15,491 nucleotides of DNA from Candidatus Kapaibacterium sp. (lineage in GTDB: Bacteria; Bacteroidota; Ignavibacteria; Kapaibacteriales; UBA2268): assembly GCA_028691175.1 (NCBI GenBank), contig JAQUZU010000019.1, positions 1-15,491 of the forward strand, written 5' to 3'. How positions within the stretch are numbered: position 1 is the first letter of the stretch; the number at the start of each line of letters is the position of its first letter. The position numbers were made by a program, and so were the translations under genes. This document shows, piece by piece, positions 15,204 to 15,491 of this stretch. The notes beneath the pieces are model-generated. The model was given only the letters and a program-made list of their open reading frames with translations, searched no databases and was not told where the DNA came from.

Positions 15204-15491
15204 ATGTGGCGAAATACAAACGAAATCGACAGAAAGTATAAGCGGAACATCATTTTAGGGGTTCTGTGGCTTTTGATGGTCGGGCTTTCTGTGTATCTTT
15301 GCTACGATTATTCGATTTCTGCGATGAACTTTTCGCCTTCACAGCCGGTTAATTTTTCCCATAAAGCACATATTGAAAAATATGGCATGAAATGCACATT
15401 TTGTCATTCGTCCGCGACTTCTTCCGATTATTCGAATCTGCCGACAACGTATAGCTGCATGGTATGTCATATTGCATTAAGGAACGAGACG
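15204..15491 (+). CDS. membrane-anchored multiheme cytochrome c, N-terminus only
   Basis: The last 96 codons of the window are open and encode a cytochrome of the c3/ActA-like kind. A basic N-terminus (RKYKRN, 10-15) leads into one membrane segment (about 16-36). The periplasmic part begins SPSQPVNFSHKAH (44-56) and holds two CxxCH haem c sites, C64-T-F-C-H68 and C85-M-V-C-H89, with H53 and H56 as possible axial ligands. The phrase Q-P-V-x-F-S-H-K and the spacing of the two sites are typical of cytochromes in alternative complex III or related quinol:electron-acceptor complexes. More haem sites are expected beyond the edge. The ATG lies seven bases after the response-regulator stop, so the two are probably co-transcribed. 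Confidence 0.85.
   Translation, partial: MWRNTNEIDRKYKRNIILGVLWLLMVGLSVYLCYDYSISAMNFSPSQPVNFSHKAHIEKYGMKCTFCHSSATSSDYSNLPTTYSCMVCHIALRNET

Noticed and set aside
15193..15258. 21-codon frame starting ATGA over the response-regulator stop
   Set aside because: It ends quickly at TAG and lies in another frame of the cytochrome gene, whose own ATG at 15204 gives a membrane segment and two haem sites.

Overview
The window is a moderately AT-rich bacterial chromosome segment with 12 complete protein genes and one partial gene at each edge. No rRNA, tRNA, CRISPR array, insertion sequence or phage gene was seen. The outer-membrane proteins, lipoproteins with LxxC lipoboxes, TolC, PD40/OmpA proteins, a GFLKK-type OmpA protein and a membrane-anchored CxxCH cytochrome point to a Gram-negative member of the Bacteroidota/Chlorobi (FCB) group. 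A Kapabacteria- or Ignavibacteria-like lineage would fit, but this is inferred from protein families, not from a marker gene.

Left edge (1-1832, minus strand): gcvPA, the non-PLP subunit of a split glycine decarboxylase, is followed by a hairpin, then a DivIC/FtsB-like septum protein, then the signal peptide of a secreted protein cut off by the window edge. That last start has a strong Shine-Dalgarno and overlaps the preceding stop codon as ATGA.

Centre left (2041-7235, plus strand): a tight four-gene operon encodes only exported proteins: a beta-barrel-like protein, a cysteine-rich barrel-like lipoprotein, a lipoprotein of unknown family, and a 773-residue PD40 lipoprotein with a CRD-like segment and an enlarged OmpA-like region. 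The fourth protein resembles PorE of the type IX secretion system in domain order. The operon ends in a 13-bp hairpin. It is the best candidate here for an undescribed system, probably a complex bridging outer membrane and peptidoglycan. A separate OmpA-family gene (7373-8593) follows, with its own terminator and different arginine codon use.

Centre right (8657-14273, minus strand): a TetR-controlled efflux operon encodes TetR, TolC, an HlyD-type adaptor and two ABC-2 permeases. No ATPase gene is present, and the operon is closed at both ends by genes on the other strand. A palindrome upstream of tetR is a likely operator. The last permease has a suspect C-terminus, where another frame gives a more natural tail.

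Right edge (14468-15491, plus strand): a PhoB/OmpR-type response regulator without an adjacent kinase is followed after 7 bases by a membrane-anchored multiheme cytochrome c that runs off the window.
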